From contig NC_018250.1 in the NCBI RefSeq assembly GCF_000227135.1, forward strand, positions 276,127 to 340,126: 64,000 bases of DNA, given 5' to 3'. Shown here in pieces: positions 1-10,633 of this stretch. Numbering within the stretch: position 1 is the stretch's first letter; the number at the start of each line of letters is the position of its first letter. The translations under genes and the position numbers were made by a program. Under the pieces are notes generated by a model that searched no databases, was not told the origin of the DNA, and saw only the letters and a program-made list of their open reading frames with translations. Source of the stretch: Leishmania donovani. Taxonomy: Eukaryota > Euglenozoa > Kinetoplastea > Trypanosomatida > Trypanosomatidae.

Positions 1-268
1 CGCATGCGGGTGTGACAAGTGGGCAGAGGGACAGGCAGGGCAAACAGTGCGGGGGGAGTGTCGAAGCAAAAGGCACATGTGCAAGCAAAATAGTCAAACA
101 CCACACGGGAGTGCGTCTAGGGCCCGCCACTGGACTCGGAGAACTTCACGAGTACACTCTCACTCACCCGCCCACGCACCCAAACACACACACAGAGGCC
201 TCACGAGACCCCTTCACACCCGGTCACACGGAAAGGCAACGCATGAGAGACGTGCACAGGGACAGCCA
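1..268. other. 3' flank of the first gene, no CDS
   Basis: This is the left edge of the window and lies downstream of the minus-strand gene ending at 269, so it is probably its 3' UTR. It holds CA-rich and purine-rich sequence. The short open frames on the plus strand have no recognisable content. Confidence 0.6.
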
Positions 269-1501
269 TCAAGTACTCTTGCTCTTTGCTCCGCCACCAA
301 CGTTACCGCCAGAGAGTGCGGCGGGTGGGCCGTGGCCACGGCTCACCCGCCTGCTGCTTGCTCGATGCGCCTCAGTCGGTGATGGCCCGGAGCTGCGCGT
401 CTGCCAAAGGCTGGTGAGCATCGACAACCGCGCCGCAGTTGTAGAAGGCTCAGTAGAGCCGCTGTGCCCATGATCACCACGTTCCGTCGCTGGCGCACCA
501 TTGTTGCCAGCTCCCCGTGCCTGGGCGCGATGCCAGCCCCCTAATCCCGCTCCGCCAGGAGCTTCCATGCCCGTTGTTGGTCGGTGCAGTCCCCAGGCGG
601 ATGCTCGCACCTGCGGCGTAGTGTAGTGCCGCATCCCGTCCACCTCGACGTCCGACATGAAATCCATGTCGTCCATGCTGTCAGCCCCCGTGGTGGGGGT
701 AGGAGACGGTACATTAAAGCTGATGCTGTTCAAACGGAGTCCTCCGCCCGCACCGATACTTGCGCAGCCCGAAGCAGCACTGCCAGTTCCGCGGCTCCTC
801 AGTCCGCGTGATTGCATCCACGATACGGTGCCAGCCCCGGTGTGGCCGCTCGATGGTGTGGCACCCGCACTGCCAAGGTCACCGCTGACGCGCATCGAGT
901 TATCACTGCCACCACCACCAACGTCGGTCAGGCTACGTTGGAAATAGGAAAAGCGGCGTGCCATTGGTGCGCCTACCGCTGCGCTGTTCCGCATATCACC
1001 GTCTGCTAGAAGGCCGCCAGCTGCTGCGGCGGCGGCGGCGGAGCACTTTGTCGTCCGCGCATCTTCTCCCCAGTCCAGTGCCGACATCTCCGTCACTTCC
1101 TCGCGCCGGCCGCTGCCCGTGCGGCTCTGTAAGCGCTTGGAAGCGCGGCGCCCGTAACGTCCACCAGCGTGACTCGCAGAGTCGTCGTCACCGTGCAGGA
1201 GTGCCTCACGGCTGGTTCCGTCATCCTCCCGCCTCCTGCTCCACTGCAGCTGCATCCACAGACGCCGCGCAGGTGCATGGAGAAACACGGCGATCCACAA
1301 AGCCAGAGACGTGAACAGGTACAGCAAGCCTCCACGCAAGCATGTGTTCGCTTTCGTCTCCCTATCCCAGCCGTTCTTGGCGGCGAGCACCTCGAATGTC
1401 CAGTTACCGCAGCGCAGCATGTGTGACATCATAAAGAGCAACACCGCTGCAACGGCCGTGAAGGGCGCGCACAGCGACACGCAACTCGACGCAAGCGGCA
1501 T
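269..1501 (-). CDS. Two-TM protein with long disordered tail, paralogue of 4693-5478
   Basis: Predicted 410-residue membrane protein. Residues 11-29 and about 57-75 are hydrophobic. The 27-residue loop between them carries GNWTF, VLAAK and a WD-x-E-x-K motif. The rest, to the C-terminus, is Ser/Gly/Ala/Arg-rich and probably disordered. The first 80 residues align without a gap to the protein at 4693-5478, starting exactly at this ATG. An earlier in-frame TTG at 1522 lies upstream of a likely trans-splice acceptor, so the ATG at 1501 is the better start. The short TM-loop-TM core recalls the RNase K / V-ATPase subunit f family; this is inference from architecture and a few residues only. Otherwise the function is unknown. 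Confidence 0.8.
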   Translation of the reverse strand: MPLASSCVSLCAPFTAVAAVLLFMMSHMLRCGNWTFEVLAAKNGWDRETKANTCLRGGLLYLFTSLALWIAVFLHAPARRLWMQLQWSRRREDDGTSREALLHGDDDSASHAGGRYGRRASKRLQSRTGSGRREEVTEMSALDWGEDARTTKCSAAAAAAAGGLLADGDMRNSAAVGAPMARRFSYFQRSLTDVGGGGSDNSMRVSGDLGSAGATPSSGHTGAGTVSWMQSRGLRSRGTGSAASGCASIGAGGGLRLNSISFNVPSPTPTTGADSMDDMDFMSDVEVDGMRHYTTPQVRASAWGLHRPTTGMEAPGGAGLGGWHRAQARGAGNNGAPATERGDHGHSGSTEPSTTAARLSMLTSLWQTRSSGPSPTEAHRASSRRVSRGHGPPAALSGGNVGGGAKSKST

Positions 1502-1511
1502 TACAACCTCC

Positions 1512-1545
1512 TCTGCGCGCAAAAAAAAAGAAAAAGAAAGAGAAG
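1512..1545 (-). promoter_or_regulatory. Predicted trans-splice acceptor and polypyrimidine tract
   Basis: On the minus strand an almost pure pyrimidine run (1521-1545) is followed by GCGCGCAG, with the AG at 1513-1514. A spliced-leader junction there would leave an 11-base 5' UTR before the ATG at 1501. Confidence 0.55.
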
Positions 1546-4500
1546 ATTAACTGTCCCGTCGTACGTCTGCTGTAGTGCAGGATGGCCGGTGATGCTTGTC
1601 CCCACACCTTCGCTTTCACTCGTCGAGGAGAGAGGGTGGGGAGGAGGGAGGGTTTGGGAGTCCGCCCGATCAAGTCCGTAGGAGAAGGGCCTTAGCAGTT
1701 ATCACAGATGAGAAAAGAGGTGGGGGTGTATTCGTTGCGGCGCAGGGTACTCTCTTGGCGCCATACAACGGAGATGGCGGGGCCGCAACAGTGCACAGAT
1801 GCACGCAGGCACGCGCGTGCGTTCGCCTACAAAAGAAGGGAATAGCAGGCCGATGAACGGAGCGAGAGAAAAGGCAAATCACAGGGTCGTGGCGAGAGGG
1901 AGGGAGGTAGGTGGGGGAGGGGGTGGCAGACAACAACGCCGCGGTGGGCGCAGAAACAGACACGGAAGAAGGAACTAATGAGGAAGAGAGAGATCTGTGG
2001 CGGGGGAGTAGTGGTCGTCGCGGCAAAATCGCCTGCCGACGCGGGAGGCTCCGATAAGATGAGAGAGTGCACCCAAACTAAAAAGATCAATCAAAAGAAA
2101 AACAGGACAAGAGAGGGAGGAGGAGGGCGAAGCCCCGCAAGCAACGCGCGCGTACCCACAGGAGATGCACGGTCGTCTTGAGCGATGCCTGAAGGCGTCA
2201 GTGTGCGCCTGCTAACGACTGTCCAGTCCGTGCGGGTGTGTCGCTGTACCAGCTGTCTTAGAATGTGAGGGAAGAGTGAAAGAAGAATAAGGAGCTCGTG
2301 TCTGACTGCCTGATATCACGCGCAGCTCTGCAAATATGCATGGAGTGTGCGTGTTGGTCCCTTCTGTCTGAGGGGGGCGCACCACCACCACTACCACTAA
2401 TGCCACTGCAACGAGAGTCGCAGGTGGTGGGAGACGAGAAAAGCGAGCGCACAACGTGGAGCAAGAGTGCGCTTCGACTCGTCGCGGTGCGTGTCTCTCG
2501 GATCACCTCCCGGCAGGCGATCAGTGCGCCTGTGTGGGTGCGAGTGTGCCTACAGTGAGTCCGACTTCAACAGGGACGGCCAGAGCAACGGGGAGAGCGA
2601 GAGTAAGGAGGCGAAGATATCCGAAAGGCTGAAAGCAAAGAGTGCCGCAGCTGTGCGTTCTTGGCAACGAAGCATCAAGCGAGAGAACGGCTGAGGCAGA
2701 GAAGTAAAGACGAGGAACGGCTAGACCCGAAAGCAGCCTTTCCGCAACCGCTAAACCCCGCGACACCGCCCGTAGAGCGAGCCTCGTCCTTTTCCGAGAA
2801 CGAATGTGCCGCATCCCTCGAGAGAGAGAGACGGAGTTCTATTGTTGTTTTTTTTTCACGTGCGGGGGAAAGAGGGGGGCTCTCCGTTGAAGTACAAGCA
2901 CATACTTAAAAGTTCGGCTCGCCGCCAATGATGAGTGCCTCTCTCTCCGTGCGCATACTTTTTCCTCATGCCAGAGGGCTTTTCTCGTGTGCCCTATTTG
3001 TTGACGCATGTTTCTCTCTTCGAGAAGAATGAAAAAAAAATTTCCGTATCTCCGCACGCTTCTACGCAGTTCTCGCGATCCACATGCGTACACGAAGGCA
3101 CGCACGAACAAACATACAGCGCGGTCACCTCTCTCTTGATGTGTTTTTGGCATGGGGCTTCGCCAGCGCCGACAAAGGTGCTCCAGCTCCACTGGCGATC
3201 AAGCGAGGTGATACGCCCAGCCCGTCACCGATAAGCAGCGAACGCCACGCTGCCTTTCGGCAGCCCAAAGAGGGGCCTGAGGAGCGCACCGCGTGGCATA
3301 TAAGCGGTGAGCCCCGCGCTTCGGGAGAAAGACCACCCCCCCCCGCACGACACAGAACGGGTTCGTCAGGAATATCGTTCTACAAATGGTAGATCTTGAC
3401 GCGGCTCGCCACGGCGCAACCCAAGGGGGGGTCGCGTACCAGGCGATGATGTCGACCCAAAAAGGGATCCGGCGCGGAATGGCCGAGTCACAGCAAAAAA
3501 AAAAAGAAACGAGGCGCCACCTGTCTTCCGAGATGTGTTGCTCCCGATGGCGAGTGGGCCGCCAGGGATGCTCTGAATCGCGCTTCTTCTGGCCTGGAAG
3601 ACGGCGCCGTGATGGGATGATCTTTCGAGGATGACGGAGCGGACCAATGTTTCTTGAGGGAGGGGGGCAGCACAGTCATTCCTAGCTTCGGCGCGGTGGC
3701 AAGCATCAGTTGCACACTCCCTCTCCCGCCGAGCCTCTAGTCGTCGTGGCGGGTGGCCTGAAACCCGCCATTGCAGAGTACTTGCGACGCAAGTGCGGCA
3801 GGAGAGAAACCCTGCGCTTCAACCTTGCGACCGCGGGAGTTTGGGAGTTGTCACGGCTGCCGTGCTCCCGGTGACAGCGTAATCAAACGCCGGGCGCTGG
3901 CGCACGTCACGGCGCAGATGATGGGAGCGGGCCTCCCTTTACACCTCGCCTTGGCGCTGGCACGCCGCTGTTGGCTGGCCAAGGCTTCCCAAGGACGGCC
4001 AAAAGAGGTTCACGCCGCTCTTCCCCGTGCATGTCCGTATGGAAATGCATGCACGTTTGTACATCACCCTTGGCTACTACGCTCTCTCTTTCCCGCAGCG
4101 CACTTCTTACGGGGTACGGGGCAGAAAAAGTGATACCCAGGCGGCGAGGATGTTCAGACGCGCGCGCGCGCGTGAGGTTCCTCAGAGCCAGAGAACACAA
4201 ACAGCAGTGCAGCAGATTGAGAAATCGGCGGCCTCAGGAATGGCATTGGTCATCACATGAACGGCGCAAGGGAGCGATAGCCGACTTTGCCTTGACTGAT
4301 GCATGACAAGCAAACCCCCGGATCTGTGCGACTCCCTATCACGCGGTACGTGGCTGAGACGGCAGCGCCCACCTCCAAAAGCTTCGGCACATGGCTAAAA
4401 CGGCACAGCGCGCCTGCACCCAATGGAAAGGAAGGGAGAGACTCAGGTTTGGAAGGAGGGAAGTCGACCACATCACAGCAGCGCTTTTATGCGCGCTCCT

Positions 4501-4692
4501 GCGCAGACCCTCTCTGCAAGAATGTCTTTCTCCCCCATTCACCCTCTTCCCGATCATCAGAAGCACAGGTGAAAGGCTCAGGCAATACACAGAAAGAGCG
4601 GCGAGAGAATGCACACGGGCGAACGGCGCACAGGCAGCCGCTGCGTGTGCGTCAGTCGGCCTGCATATGTTTTCTTCCGTCGCCAACCTCTC
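1546..4692. other. 3.1 kb intergenic/UTR, no CDS seen
   Basis: Between the two paralogous membrane-protein genes. Presumably holds the 3' UTR of the gene at 4693-5478 plus upstream sequence of the gene at 269-1501. Contains purine-rich runs, G tracts and short overlapping open frames on both strands, none with recognisable motifs or consistent codon bias. Confidence 0.5.
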
Positions 4693-5478
4693 CTACGACA
4701 GCAAGTAATCCACTTCCTGCGCGCTGGTCGCAGCCGACGTGGTCGCGCTTACTGGCAAGGGCTGGCGGTCCTGCGCCTCTTCGCGAGCAAACCTTTCATA
4801 GGCCTGCCCAGCAGACGGCAGCGGTTTCGCGGAGCTGATGTTCACTGCGGCATTCACAGAGGCCCCTCCCATCGCCGGAGATGAAGGGCATAAGAACACG
4901 AAACCCGTGCGGCCTGCATCGGCTCTCGCGGAACCAGCTGAGCTCGTGTTTCTTCGAGAATCGTCCGCTGCCACGGGATCGCCTGCCATTACAACGGTCG
5001 GAGGCGATGCCGCCTCCGCGGAAGGAAGCGCGAACGCCGAAGGAGCCGAACGCTGCGGAGATTTCGCGGCGGCCGTCCTGACTGCTGTGGTCGGTGTCGT
5101 CGTCATCACAATGACGTCCGTGGCGTGGTCCACGCCTTCCGTCTCTAACGCCTTGCGCCGTTTACGCATCAGCTCGCGCAAGCTGGGTAGACGACGCTGC
5201 CGCCACCATTTGGAGGCAGAGGTCGGCAGTTTCTTTAGCTGGATGAGAAACGAGTCGACGACCACCAGCACCCAGAGCACGATGGAGGTGAAAAGATAGA
5301 TGAGGCCGCCATTGCGGCAGCAGCGCGACTTCGCTTCCGCGTCCCAGCTGTGCTTCGCAGCTAGAACCGCAAAAGTCCAGTTGCCGTTGCGCAGCATGAC
5401 AGAGAGCATGAAGAGAAGGATGGAGACGATGAGCGTGAAGGGGGCGCACGCGTACAAGCATCCGGTGCCGGTGCCCAT
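4693..5478 (-). CDS. Two-TM protein with disordered tail, paralogue of 269-1501
   Basis: Predicted 261-residue protein. Hydrophobic segments at about 11-29 and 57-75 flank a loop with GNWTFAVLAAK, WD-x-E-x-K and two adjacent cysteines. A basic stretch (SKWWRQRRLPSLRE) follows the second segment, then an Ala/Ser/Thr-rich tail. The first 80 residues are clearly homologous to the upstream-coordinate paralogue, while the tails are not, so the membrane hairpin is the conserved unit. The RNase K/V-ATPase subunit f comparison applies equally here and is weak. A poly-T tract on the minus strand (5618-5627) followed by TTACAG is a candidate spliced-leader site. Confidence 0.8.
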   Translation of the reverse strand: MGTGTGCLYACAPFTLIVSILLFMLSVMLRNGNWTFAVLAAKHSWDAEAKSRCCRNGGLIYLFTSIVLWVLVVVDSFLIQLKKLPTSASKWWRQRRLPSLRELMRKRRKALETEGVDHATDVIVMTTTPTTAVRTAAAKSPQRSAPSAFALPSAEAASPPTVVMAGDPVAADDSRRNTSSAGSARADAGRTGFVFLCPSSPAMGGASVNAAVNISSAKPLPSAGQAYERFAREEAQDRQPLPVSATTSAATSAQEVDYLLS

Positions 5479-5783
5479 GCTTGCGCAGGCTGCTTTACGC
5501 GGGAGCGGTGGTAAACCTGAGTTTGCTTATTAAGGAGGAGTGTGGGTTTGCCAAAGGTGAGGGGGTGGTTCGGGTAACAACTGAAGAGTCCCGCTGTAAC
5601 GGCACCGGTACACACGAAAAAAAAAACTCAAGCGCGATACACGCTGTGGTAAAGCACCAAACGAACAGCATAAAAGGTAACAAATAAAAACGAACACGCA
5701 CGCACGCATAGACGAGGAGGCAAGCGAGTCTCTACAGGAAAAGAGGGAGGGCTTCGTGCTCGCGTAGATGCCCTCCTTCCCAC

Positions 5784-5802
5784 CGTGTGTGTGTGTGTGT
5801 GT
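5784..5802. repeat. (TG)n microsatellite
   Basis: Short uninterrupted GT/TG array in intergenic sequence. Confidence 0.85.
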
Positions 5803-6319
5803 ATGGTAAGCAAGGAAGGCAGGAGATGAAACACAAAAGCAGAAAAGGGCTCCCTCCCTCCCTCCCCCCACAAGACGACGACACGCGCACGCACACTTTT
5901 GTTACATAATAGTAACAACAAGCACGACAGCAGCAGCTTGCACAAGATAGCTATGAAAAAGCGCTGCTTTTGCGAGAGAAAGCGGCACATGCAACGGGGA
6001 GAGGGGGGGGGCTCGATACGTCCCTCGTGTGAGCAGCCGCACGAGCCCACACGAAAAGAAGCCTGCCGTAGGGCAATGTAACGGAGAGCGCAAGAAAACG
6101 AAAATTTGAGAAGAGATGCACACGCGGCAGCGGAGGGGAGCTACAACAAAGAGAAAGGGGATCCGCTCGCCTTCGCAGATGCGTACGTGTACGTGTAAAT
6201 TATGAAGGAAGAGCGGCAGAGGTGCCGTTGCGCATGTTTGGTATATGGCGATGCCAACATGAGCAAGAGAGAAGGTAGCGTGGGGGAGAAGGGGAAGGGG
6301 CAGAGAAGTGTGAAATGTG

Positions 6320-6320
<1 letters not shown>

Positions 6321-6351
<31 letters not shown>
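6321..6351. repeat. (TG)n microsatellite
   Basis: About 15 TG units, followed within 20 bases by a G-tract at 6363-6371. Confidence 0.9.
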
Positions 6352-6352
<1 letters not shown>

Positions 6353-8685
6353 GTGCAACAAGGGGGGGGGGCGAGATGACGCTTGGGGCGATCGGCGGTG
6401 CACCGCGAGAACGACGAGTAGGAGAGGGCGGCATACGAGATGGGAGTCGTGGTGAAGAAGACGCGGACCTACCCAGTCCGTGATGGGGATGTCTGGCAAA
6501 CACCCCCCCACCCGCCCTGATGGCAGGGTATCCACGGATACAGCGAGCAACGGCCTTAGTCTTTTTTAAAAAGACGACTCTGTCACTTGTCGATTAGCCG
6601 ATGATTGCACATGTTTCGCAGCGACCCCGGCGTCGCGACGGGGTAGAGAGGAAGACGTTGAAGGAATGAGAACGTGCGGCGCATCGCCGGCGCTGCCTGC
6701 TATCTGCGCGCAGTTTTCAGCATTCCGCTGCGCCTTCGCCACGCTCGCGGGTCGCATTGATCCGTCAAGCAGACGCTGTGGCCAGGTCTACACCCTGTCC
6801 CAGTAGCGGCGACGTGAGAAACATCGCCGGGACACTGGCCGTGACACACTCATGCGCCGCCAAAAGTGTGCCTACACATAAAGGTGTGTGTCTCTGTGGG
6901 GGGAGAGCCTCTCTTGTTGCGCACTCCGTGTGGACAGCGTCATCCGCTCAAAACCACCAAGGGGAGGGGGGCGATGTGAGTTGTCGGTATGCCTGCTTGC
7001 GAACAAAACTGGGAACTGAGAAGCCGCGTAGAGACGCACCTTGACGGCAACACAATTCCGAGGAAGACGCGAAACGACACCACAGGCAAGACATACGAGG
7101 GCACTCAATGCAAAAGTAGTGCACACGTATCGTACACAATGGAGCACTGAAAGAGAGGGGGACAGCTTATGGGCACAGGTGTGGGGTGTCCCAAGCACAA
7201 TGGATAACGACCAAGTAAAAATGTCATGTCTCCCAGCGAGGATCCCCACACAGAAATAGGCATGCACATGTTTGTCGTTGCACATTTCGGCCAGTAGCTC
7301 CCCTCCCCGCGAAGCCAGCAGGGAAGAACGGCGATGCATTCATATTGCTGTCGCGTCTTCGTTGGCGCACCCGGTGAAAGGGAGGGGAGAAGGACGGAAA
7401 AAAAAGGACGAAGAATAACACGAATCACAGACCGACAGAGAACTGCATATCAAAGACGTGGAGGGGGGAAAGGCTGCAGGGGCGCTTCTGCAAACTACTG
7501 TGGCGGGCGATTGGGTTTAGAGGGCGACAGGGATTTGCCACCTTTGCCGGAGATCTGATTGCTTGCACCTAGGCATAAACAAAAAGATGGATGTGAAGGA
7601 ATAAAGTTCCAGTCCCATTCACGTGTACACACGCACGGCCCCGCGCGCGCAACCTCGATTCGCCTTCGTCCCAGCATCGTTGTCCTACTTCACGCAAGCG
7701 TGCTTCTTCGCGCTTCACCTTGTTTGATCTTCCTTCGACGTCCTTTGACAAGTTTAGTGGCACGCTCTCACCTCGCACGGTTTTGATGTGCTCACATGCA
7801 CACGCGCGAGTAGACGAAACAACAAAAAAGGAAGTCGAACAAAAGAAAGATATGTGTCGGGTCATTCACGTACTGGAAGCAGCCGTAGCACAGCCAACCA
7901 GCAGGACCAACTCCCCCTCCATCGGCATCCGCAAGATATGCCTACAAGTACACCAGCATCGAAGACAGGGATGGAGTTAAGGGGAAGGGATAGAGGGAGT
8001 GAGGGGAGGAGCTGAAACGCAGACGAATACAGAGAGAGAGAGCTGTCTAAGACACGGCAGGGCGGTAGTACGCATCAAGCATAAGTAAAGAGGATCGGGA
8101 GAGACCGAGGGCGAATACATACACGAGAGAAACGGACTTACACAGGGAAAACGGGGAGGGGGGCACAGCGGGATGAGGGAGGGAGGTGTAAATCGGCGCA
8201 CACAAACACACAGACACAAGGGCAAAGCAGGAGAGACAGCGGGGACGCAAGATGAGCAAGGCGCACGCGCATACGCAAACGTTTACGCCGATTGCCCCCG
8301 AAGCCGACTGTCACCACTTACCGGCTTTTTCTCCACGCATCGCTTCAATCGGTTCCCTCGTCGCCTCACCTTGCTTGCGAAATCCTGTAGGTCACTTTAC
8401 CGGCGACTGGGGATGGCTCGGAGGCGAAGCGCTGCCCTTCGCCATCGTGCCGAGCGGCGTGCTTTTGGACGACGTGCCGCTACTGACGGCCGTGCTGGGC
8501 CTCCTGCTACCGTCGCTGCCGCCTCCGCTGCTAGGGTCGGTGGCCTGAGTGCCGGGGTTTGCTCGAGCGCCGTTCACGCGCCGCGCCGTGACGCGGCCAG
8601 ATTGCGTGGATAGGAAGGGGTGTGGATGCGTCAACGGAAGCGGAGTAACGAATGGCGCCAGCACCGGAAACGCCGTTGACTGCAG

Positions 8686-10633
8686 TTAGGGGGTGCTCTG
8701 ACTCTGCACTTGTTGATGCGCTGCCGCTGCCGATGTGGATGGCACCTGCGCGTTTGAGACCATGACGTTACCGCTGCGGACGCCGGAATTTAGCGGCCGC
8801 TGATGCGGTGGCTGCGGCTGAGGGCGCGGTGGGCCCTTCTTCGGGCCTCGCCCACTTGGGCTCAGAGCAGCCTGCGCTCGTCGTCCCTGCGTGCACACGT
8901 CGTAGGTGGCTGCTCGGTTCAGCTGCAGGGTTGGCAGCTTCGTCGAAGATTCAGGTGATTGAGAGGGAACCTCGTCGGCCGTGGTGCTGCCGTGTCGCTC
9001 CATGGCAAGGTCGATCTCCAACTCTTCGCGTAATATTTTCAAAGGAGTCGGAAGACCCGCACTAGCAGCAGCAGCAGCGGTAGCACTGTTCCTGATGGGT
9101 CTTCGTAGGTTGATCTGCTGCGGCGATTGCTCGGCGGAAGCGGCGCCGCGCTGCACGGGCATGTCGAGGAGGGAGTGGTGCGTTGTGCCGACAGGGGCGC
9201 ACACACACCACGACTGCGCAGAAGTGCTGCCGTTTCCGGCCCGCATTGCTAGTACCGGCGGAAATTCTGAGCGCCGCGAAGACGCTGACGGCACCGATGG
9301 CTTCGGCGAAGGAGCAAGCTGTGAGGTGATGTTTTTTTCTGCGGTAGTACCAGTTATCACTTCAGCAGCCGGGACGTACAGCATGTAGGACGTGCTTCTT
9401 CGCTTTTGGGAGGTGGTTCCATCGCCGGCATTGAACGCTGCACGGCTCAAGAGGGAAGCTGGCCCTGCATCTGCAGACGTCGGAGCGAATGCAAGAAGAT
9501 CCACAACAGCGAGTGAGGGGGCGCACAAAACAGCAAGTGCGGCGCTCCTTTAGGGAGATGAGTCGAGCGAGTGCCGGCCCGAGTGCGAGCCCGCGGTGGC
9601 TAATACCTGTGAGCTCCACCGGGTCGAGCAACGCGCAGGCACAGGAATCGTCGATGCTCAGCTCAGTTGACAGTGGCGGTGCGCGCTCATGCGGTATTCC
9701 CGTTGCCGCAGCGCTGCCGGTGTTAGCGGAAAAGCAAGACAGTGGTGTCTGAGATACGCTGTCAAGGGGAGCTAGTGAAACAACATCGAGTCAACAGTGT
9801 GGCGCCGCAGTGGTAGGAGTGCAGCCCGCGCTGCACGAAGTTGTCGAAGCCTTGGCTTGCGCGCGAGAGCTCGGCAGTGTAAGAGGGCACTGCCGCGAGC
9901 GCAGGACGATGCCGTGCATCACGGCACACACCTCCTGGTTTACCGCTGCAGCAGTCGCTGGTGGGCCTCCGCGAGTTGGCGAAGCGGAAGGCAGCCCTGC
10001 GTTGTTGCTAGAAGCCGTGGCAGCTGGGGGACCCTTCGTATAAGCGAAGGATGAGTTTTCGAGCACAGTCACCGAAGCGCTCTCGGACATCCACATCACC
10101 GCCTGGTCGGCGGGCTGCCGCTGCGCTTGCTCTGCCTCCTCGAGAAGCCGCTTCAGGCACCGTACCACTCCGGTGTAGACTGTCGGCAACGACGACGCAG
10201 CACCGCTCTCGCAGCTGTTGTTCGGGCCCCGCAGACTGGGATCAAGGGCCTTGATGGCGGTCTGCATCGCACGGCCGCCAGTCGCACCGGCAGGACCCAG
10301 CGCCGATAGCTCCTGTACCACTGCCTCTCCGTTCTCGTGTCCCTTTCCTGTGGCACCGCCGGCGCGCACGACGTACAGGCGAAAGGTGAGGAGCGCGGTT
10401 CGGGGGACAAAAAGCACCTTGGCGCGCACGAACGCAACCAGCGCCTCACGTACCACATCCAGGCGTGTCAGAGGAGGCACATGCGCAGAAGCAGCAGCGC
10501 CTCCCAAGGGCGCGAGCGCTGAGTGCGGTGCTGGCAGGGCCACATCCGTGATGTGCACCGTTGCATCGCCAAGATCCAAAAATACGGCGACGACTTCGCG
10601 TTGATTGAACAGATGTTGTCGGAGGGACATCAT
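8686..10633 (-). CDS. vWA-domain protein, MERIT40/BABAM1-like, with three apparent frameshifts
   Basis: The open frame starts at ATG 10633 and must change frame near 9885, 9793 and 9535 to give one protein ending at 8686. In each segment the chosen frame keeps high third-position G/C and the others do not. The N-terminus has a vWA-like strand (VVAVFLDLG) followed by a LDVVREALVAFVRAK helix. Later come IVLRSRQCP and two hydrophobic strands of the type LDVVSLAP. This order resembles MERIT40 (BABAM1), a scaffold of the BRISC and BRCA1-A deubiquitinase complexes. The C-terminal 200 residues are low complexity. It is either a recent pseudogene or a gene hit by draft indels (for example a C-run lacking one base at 9885). 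The family call is tentative; coding character is well supported. Confidence 0.5.

Larger units (their letters stand above)
5479..8685. other. 3.2 kb intergenic/UTR with microsatellites
   Basis: No supported gene. The sequence is CA/TG- and purine-rich and includes two TG arrays listed separately. It probably contains the long 3' UTR of the MERIT40-like gene ending at 8686. Confidence 0.5.
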
